This document shows positions 12,576-25,178 of a stretch of 64,000 nucleotides of DNA, one piece after another. The position numbers were made by a program, and so were the translations under genes. The stretch is from contig CAWZYM010000209.1 of assembly GCA_963966185.1 (NCBI GenBank), forward strand, positions 512,001 through 576,000, written 5' to 3'. Origin of the DNA: Rhabditoides inermis (lineage: Eukaryota; Nematoda; Chromadorea; Rhabditida; Rhabditidae). Position 1 is the stretch's first letter. Every line of letters begins with the position of its first letter. The notes below the pieces were generated by a model. It was not told where the DNA came from. It did not search any database and saw only the letters and a program-made list of their open reading frames with translations.

Positions 12576-13469
12576 AAACGATGCAATATCAACAATTGAT
12601 ATGCGCTTTTCATATCTGCCTAACTGTGAGAACTATTAAAAAAATGTACTTTGTTCGATTGTACAATTCGGGTTCATAATTTCAATGGTGCTTACTTAGA
12701 CTTAGTTGTCATGTTACATAATTGCGTTTGTCATCTCAACGATTTAAACACGAAAGAAATACAAGCAAAGAAATGACGGGCTTACCAAAATGTGCGGTAA
12801 CGCTCACGCTTCGTCGATCGAGCTCAGAAAGTTCTATTTAAACTTAATGTCGATTTACCTCGGTCCAGAAAGGAGTGGCGTGATGTAAAGTTGTCAGGTT
12901 TCATCAACCTGATCAGCGAGTTCTTATCTTTATCTGTTCTTTACAATCTTTACATCCGTCTTAGCCGCATCGGGTTCCTTCCCGATTGTTCATGCGTGGC
13001 GAGAGATTGCGAAAGGCGTGGCGCCTTTTACAGAGATAAGCGGGAGTTTTATAACTCGCAGCAAAGTCGAGATCAGCAGAGCAGACGGCTTTGTATTGCA
13101 TGCTTCTATTTCACTTTTTCTAATCACATAGGAAGAACTCCCTAGCTTTTCCAGACGTTTATTTTCTAGTGTGTGATCAGGGCATGTTTACTGGTTTATT
13201 TACGTTGTGATTCTCGTTCTGATTGAAAACCTGTCAGAAGATCTGCACTCAAAATTTTTATAGATAAATAGATCCATTCATGAAGTTCCTCCTCACTCTT
13301 TCTGTTCTCTTCTATCTTTTCTGATGAGTCTAAATCGTAAATCTGTACGTAAATCTGTATCCAAACCTAAGTAGACGTTACACGTTACACGTGACAAACT
13401 AGTCAGCCAAGTTTCTTATTCTTTCCTCTTCTCTCTATGTCTGTCTTGTTGCTTGTCGTACTGTATCAA

Positions 13470-13738
13470 AACTCAGCGACCGGCCTAGTGGCTGCTCTCC
13501 GTTGCATACGTCCATACGTATAAAACGAACATTTCGTATGTGTCATACTATGGAAAGAAACTATAAATGGAATTATACCGTCCACAGCGTGTATCACTAG
13601 CATAACCACGTAATATCTCGCCTTTTTGTCGCAGCCATCAAAACTCTCTAAACTCAACGACCAGCCTGGTGGCTGTTCGCCGTTGCATACCGTGTCCCTA
13701 GTGTCACTAGCATAATCTATGGCGTATTCGTTGCAGCC
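13470..13738 (+). repeat. Duplicated promoter/5' UTR block of saposin-like gene B
   Basis: Block 1 (about 13470-13640) and block 2 (about 13643-13740) share CGACCRGCCTRGTGGCTG, CCGTTGCATAC, RTCACTAGCATAA and the terminal GCAGCCAT. Block 2 ends in the real start (GCAGCCATGAAC); block 1 ends in GCAGCCATCAAA and has no start codon. Only block 1 keeps a TATAAAA (13519-13525). Confidence 0.7.
13735..13736 (+). promoter_or_regulatory. Candidate trans-splice acceptor of saposin-like gene B
   Basis: CGTTGCAG ends two bases before the ATG at 13739, typical of nematode spliced-leader acceptors. Similar AG placements precede the ephrin ATG (21763-21764), GPCR-2 (37362-37363, minus) and the ATG at 48611 (48600-48601). 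Confidence 0.45.
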
Positions 13739-14425
13739 ATGAACAAGTTCCTTCTCATCTCGCTGGCCCTTGCCGCACTCGCCGCCGCATCGCCCCTCGG
13801 ACAGTTCGAGTGCAAGATCTGCACTGACATTGTGGAGGACAGCGAGCACTTCCTCGGAAAGGAGGGAGTGAGTGGGGGGGAGAGGGAGAGGGAGAGGGAG
13901 AGGGAGAGGGAGAGGGAGAGGGAGAGGGAGAGGGGGCAGAGAGAGGAGGTGGTCCTTTGCAGGAGAAGGACGAGAAGAAGATCGAGAAGTACTGCGACGA
14001 CCTGTTCAAGATCAAGTTCCTCGACGAGTACATCTGCCACGAGTTCTTCGAGTGCGTTTCTTTAGTTACAGTTACAGTAAATACAATCGAACAATCACAG
14101 AAACAGCGAGTTCGAATAGGATGGTTTCATTTTTCACCGTCTGACCATTAGCCTTTCAATTAAGTCGAATGTGCGCAAAACTCGCATTTCACTGACGGGT
14201 ATATAGTCAAATGCCTGATCACTGTGAAACAAAACAGTTTTACACTATAATTGTATTCATCAAAATCATTAGCAGCAAGGAGCTGAATAGACACTCTTAC
14301 CAATCATCACCAATTGATTGTTTTTCAGCAAGGAGCTGGAGAAGATCATCGCGCACATGGAGGACCCCGCCTCGGAGGGAAAGGACGCGGCCATGCTGTG
14401 CGGAGAGCTGCACATGTGCAAGTAG
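13739..14425 (+). CDS. Saposin-like (SPP family) secreted protein B
   Basis: Exons 13739-13867, 13963-14051 and 14329-14425 give 104 residues. The start codon opens a classic signal peptide (MNKFLLISLALAALAAA). The mature protein has six cysteines in saposin-B order: CKIC, YCDD, ICHE, LCGE and the final MCK. The motif ECxICTDI is shared with gene A, so the two are paralogues, though diverged and inversely oriented. Its likely role is lipid or membrane interaction in the gut lumen or lysosome; target and activity are unknown. The first intron is mostly (GGGAGA)n. Segments of the last exon and the 3' end are duplicated in intron 2 and downstream. Confidence 0.9.
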
Positions 14426-14612
14426 ACACTCTCGCAATAAACACATTCTATCCATTCTCGATAAGAGTGTTGTTGCTAAGAAGACTGCAAAAAAAAGGGG
14501 AGAGGGTGGCAAGTTGTCACGTGTCAGATATGCGGACAGCAATGGAGGTTTTGAGGAGAGCTGCACGCAAGTAGACCAGCACTCTTACAATAAACACATT
14601 CTATCTACAGCT
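14265..14612 (+). repeat. Partial copies of the last exon of saposin-like gene B
   Basis: In intron 2, 14273-14308 repeats the exon start (AGCAAGGAGCTG) fused to a stretch like the 3' UTR (TAGACACTCTTACCAAT). After the gene, 14555-14612 repeats the coding end and 3' UTR (GAGAGCTGCAC, CAAGTAGAC, CAATAAACACATTCTATC), including a second stop and poly(A) signal. Confidence 0.75.
14436..14441 (+). terminator. Poly(A) signal of saposin-like gene B
   Basis: AATAAA 11 bp after the stop codon. A duplicated copy lies at 14589-14594 in the downstream partial repeat. Confidence 0.6.
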
Positions 14613-15226
14613 TGCGCCAGAACGATAGTTTTCGATCTACCTCGTTTGCAGTTACGGTGCCATAACCGTCTGCCGCTCTTGTTTTGCGTACTATTGCCGA
14701 GAGTTGACTGTCCGTGGCAGTCAGTGTGGTGAGAGATGAGCACACTTTGTAAGTACTTTGTCAATGTCGCGAGACGGCACGTATGAGTGGGTAGTGAACG
14801 GCCACATTTGTCATTTGTGCGTACACCATCCGAACGTCGTCTTCCGAAAACGACGGGATTACGATGTTTTGGACTTTATACTATATATACGTGACATCAG
14901 AACTTGTTGTTTTTGTGATGTCCTTTTCACATTAGATTTGTATTGTGTAACAACCGAGAACGCCTAAAGCAGATAGTAAGAAACTGTTTTGGAAATAACT
15001 TTTTTTCGAAGTTGAGCAAGAAGGCTGAAATGAGGATGTTTTGTTAACCAGTTAAACGTGTCCTCATTCATGTCCTCATTGACTGTTTCGACCGGCGACA
15101 ATGTCGTAAGTACGATGAAAATGGGGGCTTTCAGCTGCTGTGCAAAGGAAAAGGTAATTGAATTTTTTCGACAACTTTGGAACGACACTAATGTCATCGA
15201 AACGTGTCTGGGAAAGATTCGGCAAG

Positions 15227-15285
<59 letters not shown>

Positions 15286-15400
15286 CACAACTTTTTTTAA
15301 AATTCAAATGTGTTAGTGTGGCAGATGAAAATGAAGATTTCAGAAAGGGGACATTATGATCGAAACTCTTTTTTTGTTTGGATTTTTATGGACATCATGT
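14613..15400. other. Intergenic stretch with a (TA)n microsatellite
   Basis: No gene is supported. The main feature is (TA)n at about 15229-15284. The convergent 3' ends of saposin gene B (+) and GPCR-1 (-) lie on either side. Confidence 0.6.
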
Positions 15401-18400
15401 TTATTTGTTCGAATTCCACTGACGCACGAAAGTTATCTCGACTTTCGATGTTCCATTGTCTTTCTTGTTCTTCTTCCCTGTCAGTAGACTTGTGACATTT
15501 CTGAATATCGATCGACTCCGAATCACGTATATGAAAAAGTTGATGAGATGCTGAAACACAATATTTTTTCTTGTGATGAAGTAGTGTGTCACCTTTAGAA
15601 AAATGACGCAGTAGTAAATAATCGTGTGTTCGGTTCGAGTGTGGAAAACATCGAAGATTGCCAAGATATCAGGAATCAAACACGTCACCACACTGGCGAG
15701 AATAATGTATCCTGGAATTATATTTATCCTGAGACTGATTACCCGAACCGTAAACATGTGAATGCGTGTACAATGGACAGTGTGTGGCTAGGCAACTTGT
15801 CTGATCAATGTTTGTGGTACTAATTAGATCTCTTTTGGCTTATAGGTTAAGGCTAGCGCTAGAATTTTCAAGAAGCGATATCCAAAAGTCATGTTAGCAA
15901 CAGGTGGTTCCCGTCACTCTGGCTAGCTCTCTCTCCCGGCTGGCGGGCAGGGCGCGCAGAGAAAGCGCGAGAGAGCACGCTGTCGGCGGAGAGTGCAGGC
16001 ATGCACTTACGCCGCGTAGAACGAAAATGCATAGAAAAGTGTAGTTTGAAATCGTTTCTATATAATACCAAGAAATTTATAGTCGCATATACACGCAACA
16101 ATGTGTGTCACACCATAAAATGTGTCACCTCGTAGTTCTGTGCGTACTAATTAACGACAGAGCTTGGAAATCAGTAAGAGATGAAATTTCTATGAAATTC
16201 AACAAAAGCACGTGTATTATCTGTTAAAAAGTACTTGCGTAAAAAGAGTAAGTTTGTCTTGACCCAATCCAACAAAAGCGCATGCATAAAACGTTTACAA
16301 ATACTAACACAAACCTGCGCATAACGAACTGTGAACACAAACATATGAAATAAGTATAACAATACAAATGAATAACGTCCATATTAGAGAGAGAGAGAGA
16401 GAGAGAGAGGGGGGAGGAAGAGGGAGGTGCAGGTTTGTGTTAGTATTTGTAAAAGTTTAATGCATGCGCTTTTGTTGGATTGTGTCAAGACCTCTTTTTC
16501 CGCAAGTACTTTTTAACAGATAATTTTCATTTATAGTTGGTAATAAATACCTGCAGTATGTGTGGCGTACTTCATAGCAATGATGACGTTCGATGAACGG
16601 TAATTCTGAAAAGTATGACCTTTATGAAAATACGTGAAAACATCTGCGCATGTGAAAATGTTCATACAAGTGGCTGCAAACGTACGTTTCCTACTACACT
16701 CGAGTTTTGCTTCTAATTTTCCAAGTGGCCACATTCGAAAAAGAACGATAGTCTTTTTAATTTGCATTTGAACAACTTACCGCGAGCTTGAGAGTAGATA
16801 AAATAATAACGTACGCAAGTACACTCATAAACACAAAGAAGGCTCGAAAGTAGTAGAGAGTCATTTGTAGATGGGGCAAGTTCATCTAAATGACAATCCT
16901 TATTAGTTGGTTTGTGTTGTAATATGTAATGAATGGAGTTTGTAATGTTTTACCTGTGCCGCAACGCATAGAAAGTCAATCATTCGATCGTCCGCCGATA
17001 AATAGGACACGATTGAAGTGTATGCAAGCGAAATGACGATAGGTGCTGAATGATGTTATGAAACCATTAGCAAAATCTGCGAGTTCGCCCTTGGCCGTGT
17101 GCCAAGTCACCACAGCGTACACTTTTTAGTCACCCTTTATATTCTGTACCAATTACTGTTTGTGGTTTATGGTTATTCTTTCATTCTCACACTATTCGTA
17201 ATATATACTTGTTACAGTACTAGTAAGACAGCTGATCGTACAGTATCACAATACAGGTAGTACCTACTCACCTGTCGAGTGCATGATTTTAGAAACAGCG
17301 AGATAAAACTAAAAAAAGATCATAACATGCTTACTTATGATCATTGTGGCGATGTACTTGTTCCCATAGGATCCATAGCTGATCGGTCGAGAGACGGCGA
17401 TCAGCCTGGAAAACAGTTACATTTCAACATTTGAACGTGCGATATGTACTTAATGCAAACAATTTTTTAAATAAATAGAAATACGTTAATTATGCACTGT
17501 TGTGACCATACAGTACAGTGAGAGAAAAGTGGTAACAGTTACAGTAAGACAGCTACAGTATTACAGTACCGGTATATGTACCTGTCGAGTGCGTACACGA
17601 ACAGTATGACAGCGTCGAAGAAGAATGCGAATGTGGTTGCGGGAGAGGCGATGAACCGGAAACACGACCACACCGGCACGTACTCGATCGCTGCAAAAAC
17701 AATTCTCTCGAATTCTGATTGACTTTTATCGAATCAAGTGACACAATCACGATAATGCAACGTATTGCTGGTGCATGCCATTTTAGTCAATTATCACGCA
17801 CTTCTTTTTCCCTTTTTTTGTACAGAAAACAAAGAAAGCACATATTTTTTTCGACATCTCGTTTTTTTCACACAATTGTAGTTAGTTGTTCGCTGTTCAC
17901 ATCGTTCACATGAGCATCTGTGAAAAATTTTCATTTTTTTCAAGCAACGCAAAGATCACAGGTAATTTCACTCATGTACTTGTCAAATCATACTGTTTAT
18001 GATTTTCGGTTTATGACCTGTATGCATGCACTTTTTCCAATCTGTTACTCACATGTGTATGAGCCTTTGATAGAGTATAGAACTGATTGCATAGTGTTAT
18101 CGAACACAGTGATGTGGATAACGTGTTGGTGAAAGTTATCATGGGAACATGGCTGTTAAACAAATCATGGGTTTAGATATACAGAGTGCTGACAATCGTG
18201 AGAAATTTATGATTTTTGTGTGAAAATTCTCGTTTAAACTAAATTTATCACATCACAACAATGAATTGCACATGAAAATCCTGAGAAAGTGATAATGGAA
18301 CTACAGTAGTTCACTAAACGTATGAAGACTGAAGTTTACAGAAGGTGAGAGTGGAGAAAACAAAACGAAGAAACTGAAACTCACGCAAGTTCCACTTGAT

Positions 18401-18725
18401 GATTATTTGTAAAATATTACACTACAGTAGTGTGCTCTATTTTTTGTGATGAAAAATACTGAGAACTGAGAAATCAAAACCTATGGACAATGAATACGCA
18501 CGCGTTTTGTTTGATAATTATTTGTAAATTACTAGGTTGTGATGAAAAAATGAGATCGGAAAAATAACAACTAAGAAACTGATACTCACGCAAGTTCCAT
18601 TTGTTTATTCTCTGTATTGCGTTTGCCATGTAGGCAACCGCTTGGAAAACATCGTTGAAGATGACTGGAAGGGTGAAGATGAGCTCTTTTTTCTCGCGCG
18701 CTGAGCGAACCTGAAAGGGATTGGT

Positions 18726-18775
<50 letters not shown>

Positions 18776-18901
18776 AGAGAGAGGGGGGAGAGAAACCTTG
18801 TACGCCAGGAAGATGAAAAGTGGTCCGTTGAGAATGAGAATAAGTGTTGAGACGGCAATGTAGAAAATGAGACCGTAGTAGTCTGTATCCGAGCGGGTCA
18901 T
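15401..18901 (-). CDS. Serpentine 7TM chemoreceptor-like GPCR 1
   Basis: Minus-strand exons: 18901-18797, 18710-18590, 17690-17582, 17405-17335, 17045-16954, 16885-16781, 16605-16551, 15711-15593, 15550-15401, encoding 308 residues with every phase consistent. Seven hydrophobic segments can be seen: TM1 IFYIAVSTLILILNGPLFIF, TM2 around IFNDVFQAVAYM, and TM3 ending in YALDRLIAVSRPI, the DR(Y)-like motif. TM4 and TM5 follow, then TM6 YIILASVVTCLIPDILAI, and TM7 NFFIYVIRSRS with a basic C-terminal tail. Cysteines at the start of TM3 (VWSCFRF) and in loop 2 (FLCVAAQ) could form the usual disulfide. It looks like a nematode chemosensory receptor, but I cannot place it in a named sr family. A composite foldback repeat sits in the intron before exon 8. 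Confidence 0.85.
15836..16524 (+). mobile_element. Composite foldback repeat, copy 2
   Basis: It starts with TTTTGGCTTA (hairpin end eroded), continues through a block like 63765-64000 (CTCTCTCCCGGCTGGCGGGC, ACACGCAACAATGTGTGTCA) and ends in foldback arms (16216-16320 and 16428-16524) around a GA loop. It lies within a GPCR-1 intron, on the opposite strand to the gene. Confidence 0.7.
17211..17600 (-). repeat. Duplicated exon-3 end and donor in GPCR-1
   Basis: The end of exon 3 with its donor (minus strand GCACTCGACAG|GTA, 17588-17580) has a copy about 311 bp further along at 17285-17270 (GCACTCGACAG|GTGAGT) in the intron after exon 4. The copy comes with matching flanking sequence (AGTAAGACAGCT, CAGTAT/ACAGTA) and has no matching exon body. 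Confidence 0.6.
18350..18610 (-). repeat. Duplicated exon-2 end and donor in GPCR-1
   Basis: The minus strand reads AAGTGGAACTTGC|GTGAGT at about 18395-18380, about 200 bp into the intron from the true AAATGGAACTTGC|GTGAGT (18602-18585). Flanking AT-rich sequence (GATAATTATTTGTAAA-like) is also repeated. Confidence 0.65.
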
Positions 18902-20700
18902 CTTGAAAACGGAAAAAAACAGTATGAAAAAAAACGCGGGTCAATGATAAAGGTTTTCAGAACGCAACAGTGTAGCTTGTTAGTGCTATGAAATAACCTG
19001 AAGGACTTCTGATCACTTAAGCTGCATAAATAGCGTTATTTGCTGTGTTACCATTGTGTTATATTGCTGAGATGTTGCAATATCTTGCATCTAACCAGAC
19101 TGATTTGTGTGGCTACATACAAATAGCGGATTCGAAAGTTGACATGGACTTTTGCGTCACTGCTCTGTTCACTAACATATAGAATAAACAAAGGGTAAAG
19201 GGTAAAGGTGAACGTATTTCCCCGATTCAAGAGGATCATGAACAAAAACAAAACGAAAACATAAATAAACAAAGTTCTGGCACGCAGTCAACGAGACAAT
19301 AACACAGTGATTGAAGCAGACAGTAAGACTCTGATAATGCAAATTTACTGCAAATACCGTAATAATGAATTAGTTCGACGCAATCTGATTTGTGCAAAGT
19401 GAGATGACGCAAGAAAGCTATGAACAGTAAGTTATTAGAGATTATTGAAGCGTTATGAATGCGATATCGTCAGCCTTCCGGATCATTTCCATTCAGACAA
19501 TATCATTATATTTAAGAACAAAGACCTGATGGATGATGGACTGCATAAAACAGTTTCACTAAAACGAGATGTTCACAAAAGGAAGGCGGTTCGGTTACAC
19601 TCATTCACTACATATCCACGTTTGTGCGAAAACGAACTGTTTTAAGTAAAATGCTTGAGGGAATAGGAAACAGTACCGCAAAACGCAAATAATGCTTGTG
19701 TTCAGAGAACAGAACTTTCGCTATATTCTCATGCACTGTGTAAAATAGTACAATTCAAGTTTCAAGTATTTGTGAATGCTATGTAAGAATAAGTAAATCT
19801 AATCTAACCTTACTTTTGTTACTTGTAAAAAATAAGTGGAACGATGAAACTGAATGTTATTTTCAATCTTGTATGCCATGTCCCGAAGGTAATTTGTGTA
19901 AAAAAGGACAAAATGCTCCAAAGATTAAAAATACGATGTATAGTAAAAAAACAAATGCGTGTACGCATTCAATCATGTTCATGTCTCAGTCAACAAAACG
20001 TAGTAAAGCAATGCGTAAATTACTACAATACTAATCTTGAAATAAATAAAATACTTGAGAGACCAGTTTTGCTGAGTACGCGTGTTTCAGTTTCTCTATG
20101 GAAATAATAAATATCATAAGGTTATCACAATGTGATATGAGGTGATAGAACAACTATCAGGAAAACAATTGTCAATTATTCCGTCGTATATTGTAAAAAA
20201 GTGTCTACTCTGAATAATTGAGTATACTGTATTATTTGAAGGGAGTTTTCAGCTATCCGATAAAATAGAAACACAAACGCGTTGTTCGAAGAGCCGCTAT
20301 CAACCCGCTAACACTCCGATGGTTCAATGCCTGTATTGGGATGATTTGGATCTATTTTTTGATGGAGTCTAACAACTTCGAGAGAGGGTAGAACTGTCGA
20401 AGAGAGGAATGTGAACATGATTTACAAACACGGGGAAAACACAACAAACGTGTGTGTCTATCCGGTTATCCAGTAGCAAAGACCAACTAACAGTACGCAA
20501 CACCTTGACAGCAGGCGCTCACCTCACTTCTGTCACCAGCGCAGTTTCAATGTCAGACGTTCTTCTCATTTCTTTTTCATCTACAGTATCATAATTGTGA
20601 TCATATTTTTCACCAAAAGAGATCTCTAAACTTGTAAACCAGGCACGATGATCTATATTGTTCTATGTTTCTACAGTAGATTGTTCTATGTTTCTACATT
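18902..20700. other. AT-rich gene-free stretch
   Basis: Short ORFs only, with no splice-linked reading frame or family motif. Nothing else recognised. Confidence 0.55.
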
Positions 20701-21101
20701 CTTCTTCTTTTTCCCGCGGCGTGCGGTCGGGTCTTCCTTTTACCCCGCCGCCGCCGAATGACCGGTTATCGACAAGAATCCTTCCCGAGTAACCAGTGAG
20801 GCGGCGGGAAGTACCCTCATGTGGAAGCAGCTATGGCGCGAGAAGATACCAGTTGGCATGGACGCGAAGAAAACTAGGAGCTCTACACGTCAAGAATGGT
20901 ACTCTAATGGTCCAGGAATGATTATCGATCAAGTATCGTCTTCCCTTTACTAACCTCGTCAGCCTACCTGTCTTTCCCCGGCGTTAGCCTATGTATGTAT
21001 CTAGCATCTTAGGCACAACTGTATGCTTCATATCATAATGATTGTGTTGTCATATTCAGATATATAACGATTCCGGATAAACGATTGAAAATTGATTGAT
21101 T
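20701..21101 (+). mobile_element. SINE-like retroposon, copy A
   Basis: It begins CTTCTTCTTTTTCCCGCGGC and ends ATAACGATTCCGGATAAACG followed by a (TTGA)n-like tail. TTCTACA occurs on both sides and may be a target duplication. The same ~400-bp body recurs at 24510-25062 (inverse) and 30335-30745. There is no coding potential. Confidence 0.65.
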
Positions 21102-21765
21102 CTACAGTAGCTCATTCATTTACATTCCTGCCGCTCTTTCCCATGCACAGTCTCATTGTCTCTATTATAATGAGCATGTTCATCGCCGCTTGATCCGAGT
21201 GACCCTCTTTCTTTTTCATTCTTTTCATACAGTGGCATTTGCGATTCCCAGGCGTTGCCCACGGTATCTTTGATCTCACCCTACCACCCGCCAGCATTGA
21301 ATCATATTGTTCCGAGGCTAGCTGCGCGCATTTGCATTTGTGTGTGCCACTCACTGCGTTGTTGTGCTAGGAATCCATTATACATACGCGCGGTATCACC
21401 ATTTCAAATCAACTTCACTACTCTTTTCATCGTCGTTTTTGTAGTACTATACTCCGCTCCGCACTTGCTACTGCGCGAATAAATGCATTGACTCATTTGG
21501 GGTGTTGGCGCGCGAGTATCAGCTGTTTTTCGCCAGCCGGAAGTTTTTTTGTTTTTATTTTCGCTTCCGCGTTGTGTTGATTGTTCACGTCATTCTGTTG
21601 ATTTGATTGTTTCCACAATACCGAGCATTGCGTAAATCTTGTTGCTATTTTGACATGTGTTGGTTGGCGGCTTCATAAAAACAACCAGCGCAACTGTTAG
21701 GTGAAAGGACAGTGTGTTTTGTGCATGACGTGTTTTACTTGTACCATTTACAAACTGGTTGCAGC

Positions 21766-23602
21766 ATGCGCAATGCGTCGAGTCGGCTTGTGTTCATCTG
21801 GCTGGCGGTGAGTGTGGTCGTCTCCTACTCGGTCAGCGCCGCCTCTTTCCCCGCCGCCAAGATCGACTGGGCGCCCGACAACCCCATGTGTGTGATGCGT
21901 TCGAGCCGTTTGAGCCTGAGCCTCATCAAGCTCAGAGTAGTGTGGCAAGCTAGCGGCTAACTCGCTGTCAAACTTAGTGCCCAGATAGTACAAGTACAGG
22001 TCATGTTGAAAGTGACGTTATCGTGTTTACTACTGGACGAGGCGAGTCCCTAGGATGTTCTCCAACCCAGTGCCATCGTGTAGCGTCACGAATCATGCAA
22101 GTCACTCCGTACACACGCAATGAACTTTGTGTCATGATAAGCGTGAATCACTGCTCACTGCTCACCTTCCTTCGATGCTTGTCGAAAAGGTCGCACCGGC
22201 ATTCGACTCGCGTTGTATGTAGTAAGCGTGGGAAAGTGCTTTTGTTCGCCAGACAATTCTTATAAGAAGTGCAGTTCATTGTACTTGTACTCATCAGTAC
22301 GCATCAACGGAAGTACTCGATCATATTAAACAAAACAAACATTCATTGATGCACTTTATGTCTATGAATAGCAGAAGCAAAATGAACGGAATACGAACAC
22401 GTAATAGTTGCATAGGGCAACGGAGATGTGTAAGATTGTAGGAAGCTGATGCAGTCTCATGAACTGGCGATAACCCAGATCTAACCACATCAAAACAAAG
22501 TGTTGATGAGTATAGGTTGTATTAACATTTATAACCCAGTTGCGACTCCTATTCTGGATTGGATCTCTGGATCAGTAGGTACCGCTATAAGTATGTATTG
22601 TGACGATCTGCGAATGTGGCGATAATCCAGATGCCTAGATTACTTTTCTCGTCTAGGTTCTCTGACGCGTCGCACAGCCAGCCGGTGGAGCGGGCGATGA
22701 ACGAACAGCTGCACCTCATCTGCCAGGAGGGAGTACATGCCGATGTGTACATGGTGGGTGGTGGTAGGATGTGGCAAGTAGTATTGGAAGAATGTGAACC
22801 CTATACACTCATCGCGAAAAGGTTCATGATGATGTGTACATGGTGGGCGCAGAGTGACAGTGACGAACACAGTACTTGCCGTAGATCTTCCTCTCCTCCC
22901 ACCCGCGGCCTCAACCCTCAACCTGGCTTCGCATCTCTACTCCCATCCCCATTCATTAGATACGATACATTGTTATATATAGCAGTTTTGTTATTGTTCA
23001 TTTAGCTGTCAACATACGAAGAAATCCGACCGGTAGCACAATCAAATAAATGGTACAATTGGGAAGTGGTCATTTGGTACTTTGCAGGTGGACGCGGTGT
23101 CAGCGAAGGAGTGCAGCACGGCTGGCGCGTCGGCCAAGCATGTCGGCACGTGCAAGGGCGTGAGGGGACAGGTGGGCGCGTGCGAGTCGTGTCCTTGTCC
23201 CTGTCCGCTCGTTCCTGTACCCCGCACCTCGAACTTGGGATCGTCTCGAGTGTTGCCACTTACCACACATACCCCTGACCCCTATTAGCCGACAATCGGC
23301 CAATAGGCTAGTGTGCGTTGTTTACTGAAATAGCAGTCTGTCTCTTCTAAACTCACTCTATTAGCTGCCTACGGAATTCGAAATGCGATCTCCTCGTCGT
23401 GTTTTAATATTTTCAAGTGGCAGTTTGGAAAAGAATGAGAATGACTATGACTCAGGGTTGAGGGCTTCGTTTTTTTATTATTGTAAATTATTGTTCATTT
23501 CTTGTATTGCAGCTGCGCATCACTATTCGCAGCGTGGCGGCGATCTCTAGCGTCCCCGTCTTCTCGCCAGGACATGACTACTACTTCATTTGTGAGTGGA
23601 AG

Positions 23603-23642
<40 letters not shown>

Positions 23643-25132
23643 AATTGCTTTTTCGTTGATTACGTGGATGCCCACGTAAAGGAGTTTTCAGTTTTCCGTA
23701 GTCATTTTTTCGCTTTCAATGAAGGAGTATTGATGGATTTTTTGTCTCGAATTGTGTTGATCTGATTATAAAACGTACTCATTTTGGTTCACGTTTTGTT
23801 CAGAATAGAACCAGAGATTTTTCAACCTTTGCACCGGTACTCTTCTTGATTGTGAAGATTGCAGGTTGCAAGAGCGTGTGATACTCCTGAATCTCTTCGG
23901 GGGCTACCTTTACAGACATCATGTTTCCAGCGACGTCTTCGGGCTTTGCCGACGGCCGGTCGGATCGGCACGGCGGCATGTGCGCGGAGGGAGTGAGGCT
24001 GACGGTGGGTGGGAGGAGGAGGAGGAAGGATTAGATACACATGGGGCAGTCTTGGAAGCAGCCCCTGCGGTACCAGTTAGGAACAGACTGGGAGGAGGAA
24101 GGAGGAAGGGAGACGGTGGAGGGAGAGAGGGTGTGGTGGTTCCATGTGGATGGAACAGTCGTGTGAGACGCTAAGAATCGAAATCATTTGATCGAGTTCA
24201 AGTTTGCGGGTTCTGTTTTTTTGTTGTTGTGGTGCGGTGTGTGATATTGATTGATTGATCAATTAATTTATTGATTGTATAGATTGATTGCGTTATCTAG
24301 GTTCGTGTGATAGCCGCTCGTCCTCCCAGCGCCATCCCACCTTCGACTTCCACTAGGGTGACGACGACGACGACGACGAGGGGGTACAGGATGGGAGGTG
24401 GGTGGAGGGCGATGGGACCTGACCCAATCAATCGGTTCTTCGTTTTGGAGAAAAGAAGGCGAATTGATTGATTTATTTATTGTGAGGGAGAGGGGTAGGA
24501 TCAATCAATCAATCAATCAATCAATCGTTTATCCGGAATCGTTATATCTGAATATGACAACACAATCATAATGATATGAAGCATACAGTTGTGCCTAAGA
24601 TGCTAGATACATACATAGGGGAAAGACAGGTAGGCTGACGAGGTTAGTAAAGAGAAGACGATACTTGATCGATAATCATTCCTGGACCATTAGAGTACCA
24701 TTCTGCCTAGGATGCTAGGATGCTAGATACATAGTGCCTAGGATGCTAGATACATAATAGGCTTTAGGCTAACGCCGGGGAAAGACAGGTAGGCTGACGA
24801 GGTAGTGGTGGGAAGACGATACTTGATCGATAATCATTCCTGGACCATCCATTAGAGTACCATTCTTGACGTGAAGAGCTCCGGGGTTTCCTTTGCTTCC
24901 ATGCCAGTTAGTATTTCCTCGCGCCATAGCAGCTTTCACTTGCGGGTACTTCCCGCCACCTCACTGGTTTCTCGGGAAGGATTCTTGTCGATGACCGAAC
25001 ATTCGGCGGCGGCGGGGCAAAAATGAGGACCCGACCGCACGCCGCGGGGAAAAGAAGAAGAAGGGGGAAGGGGTAGGATGAGGGAGAGAATGGAGAGGGG
25101 GAGGGGGAGAGAGAAAGAAGGAGAAAGAGAGA

Positions 25133-25178
<46 letters not shown>

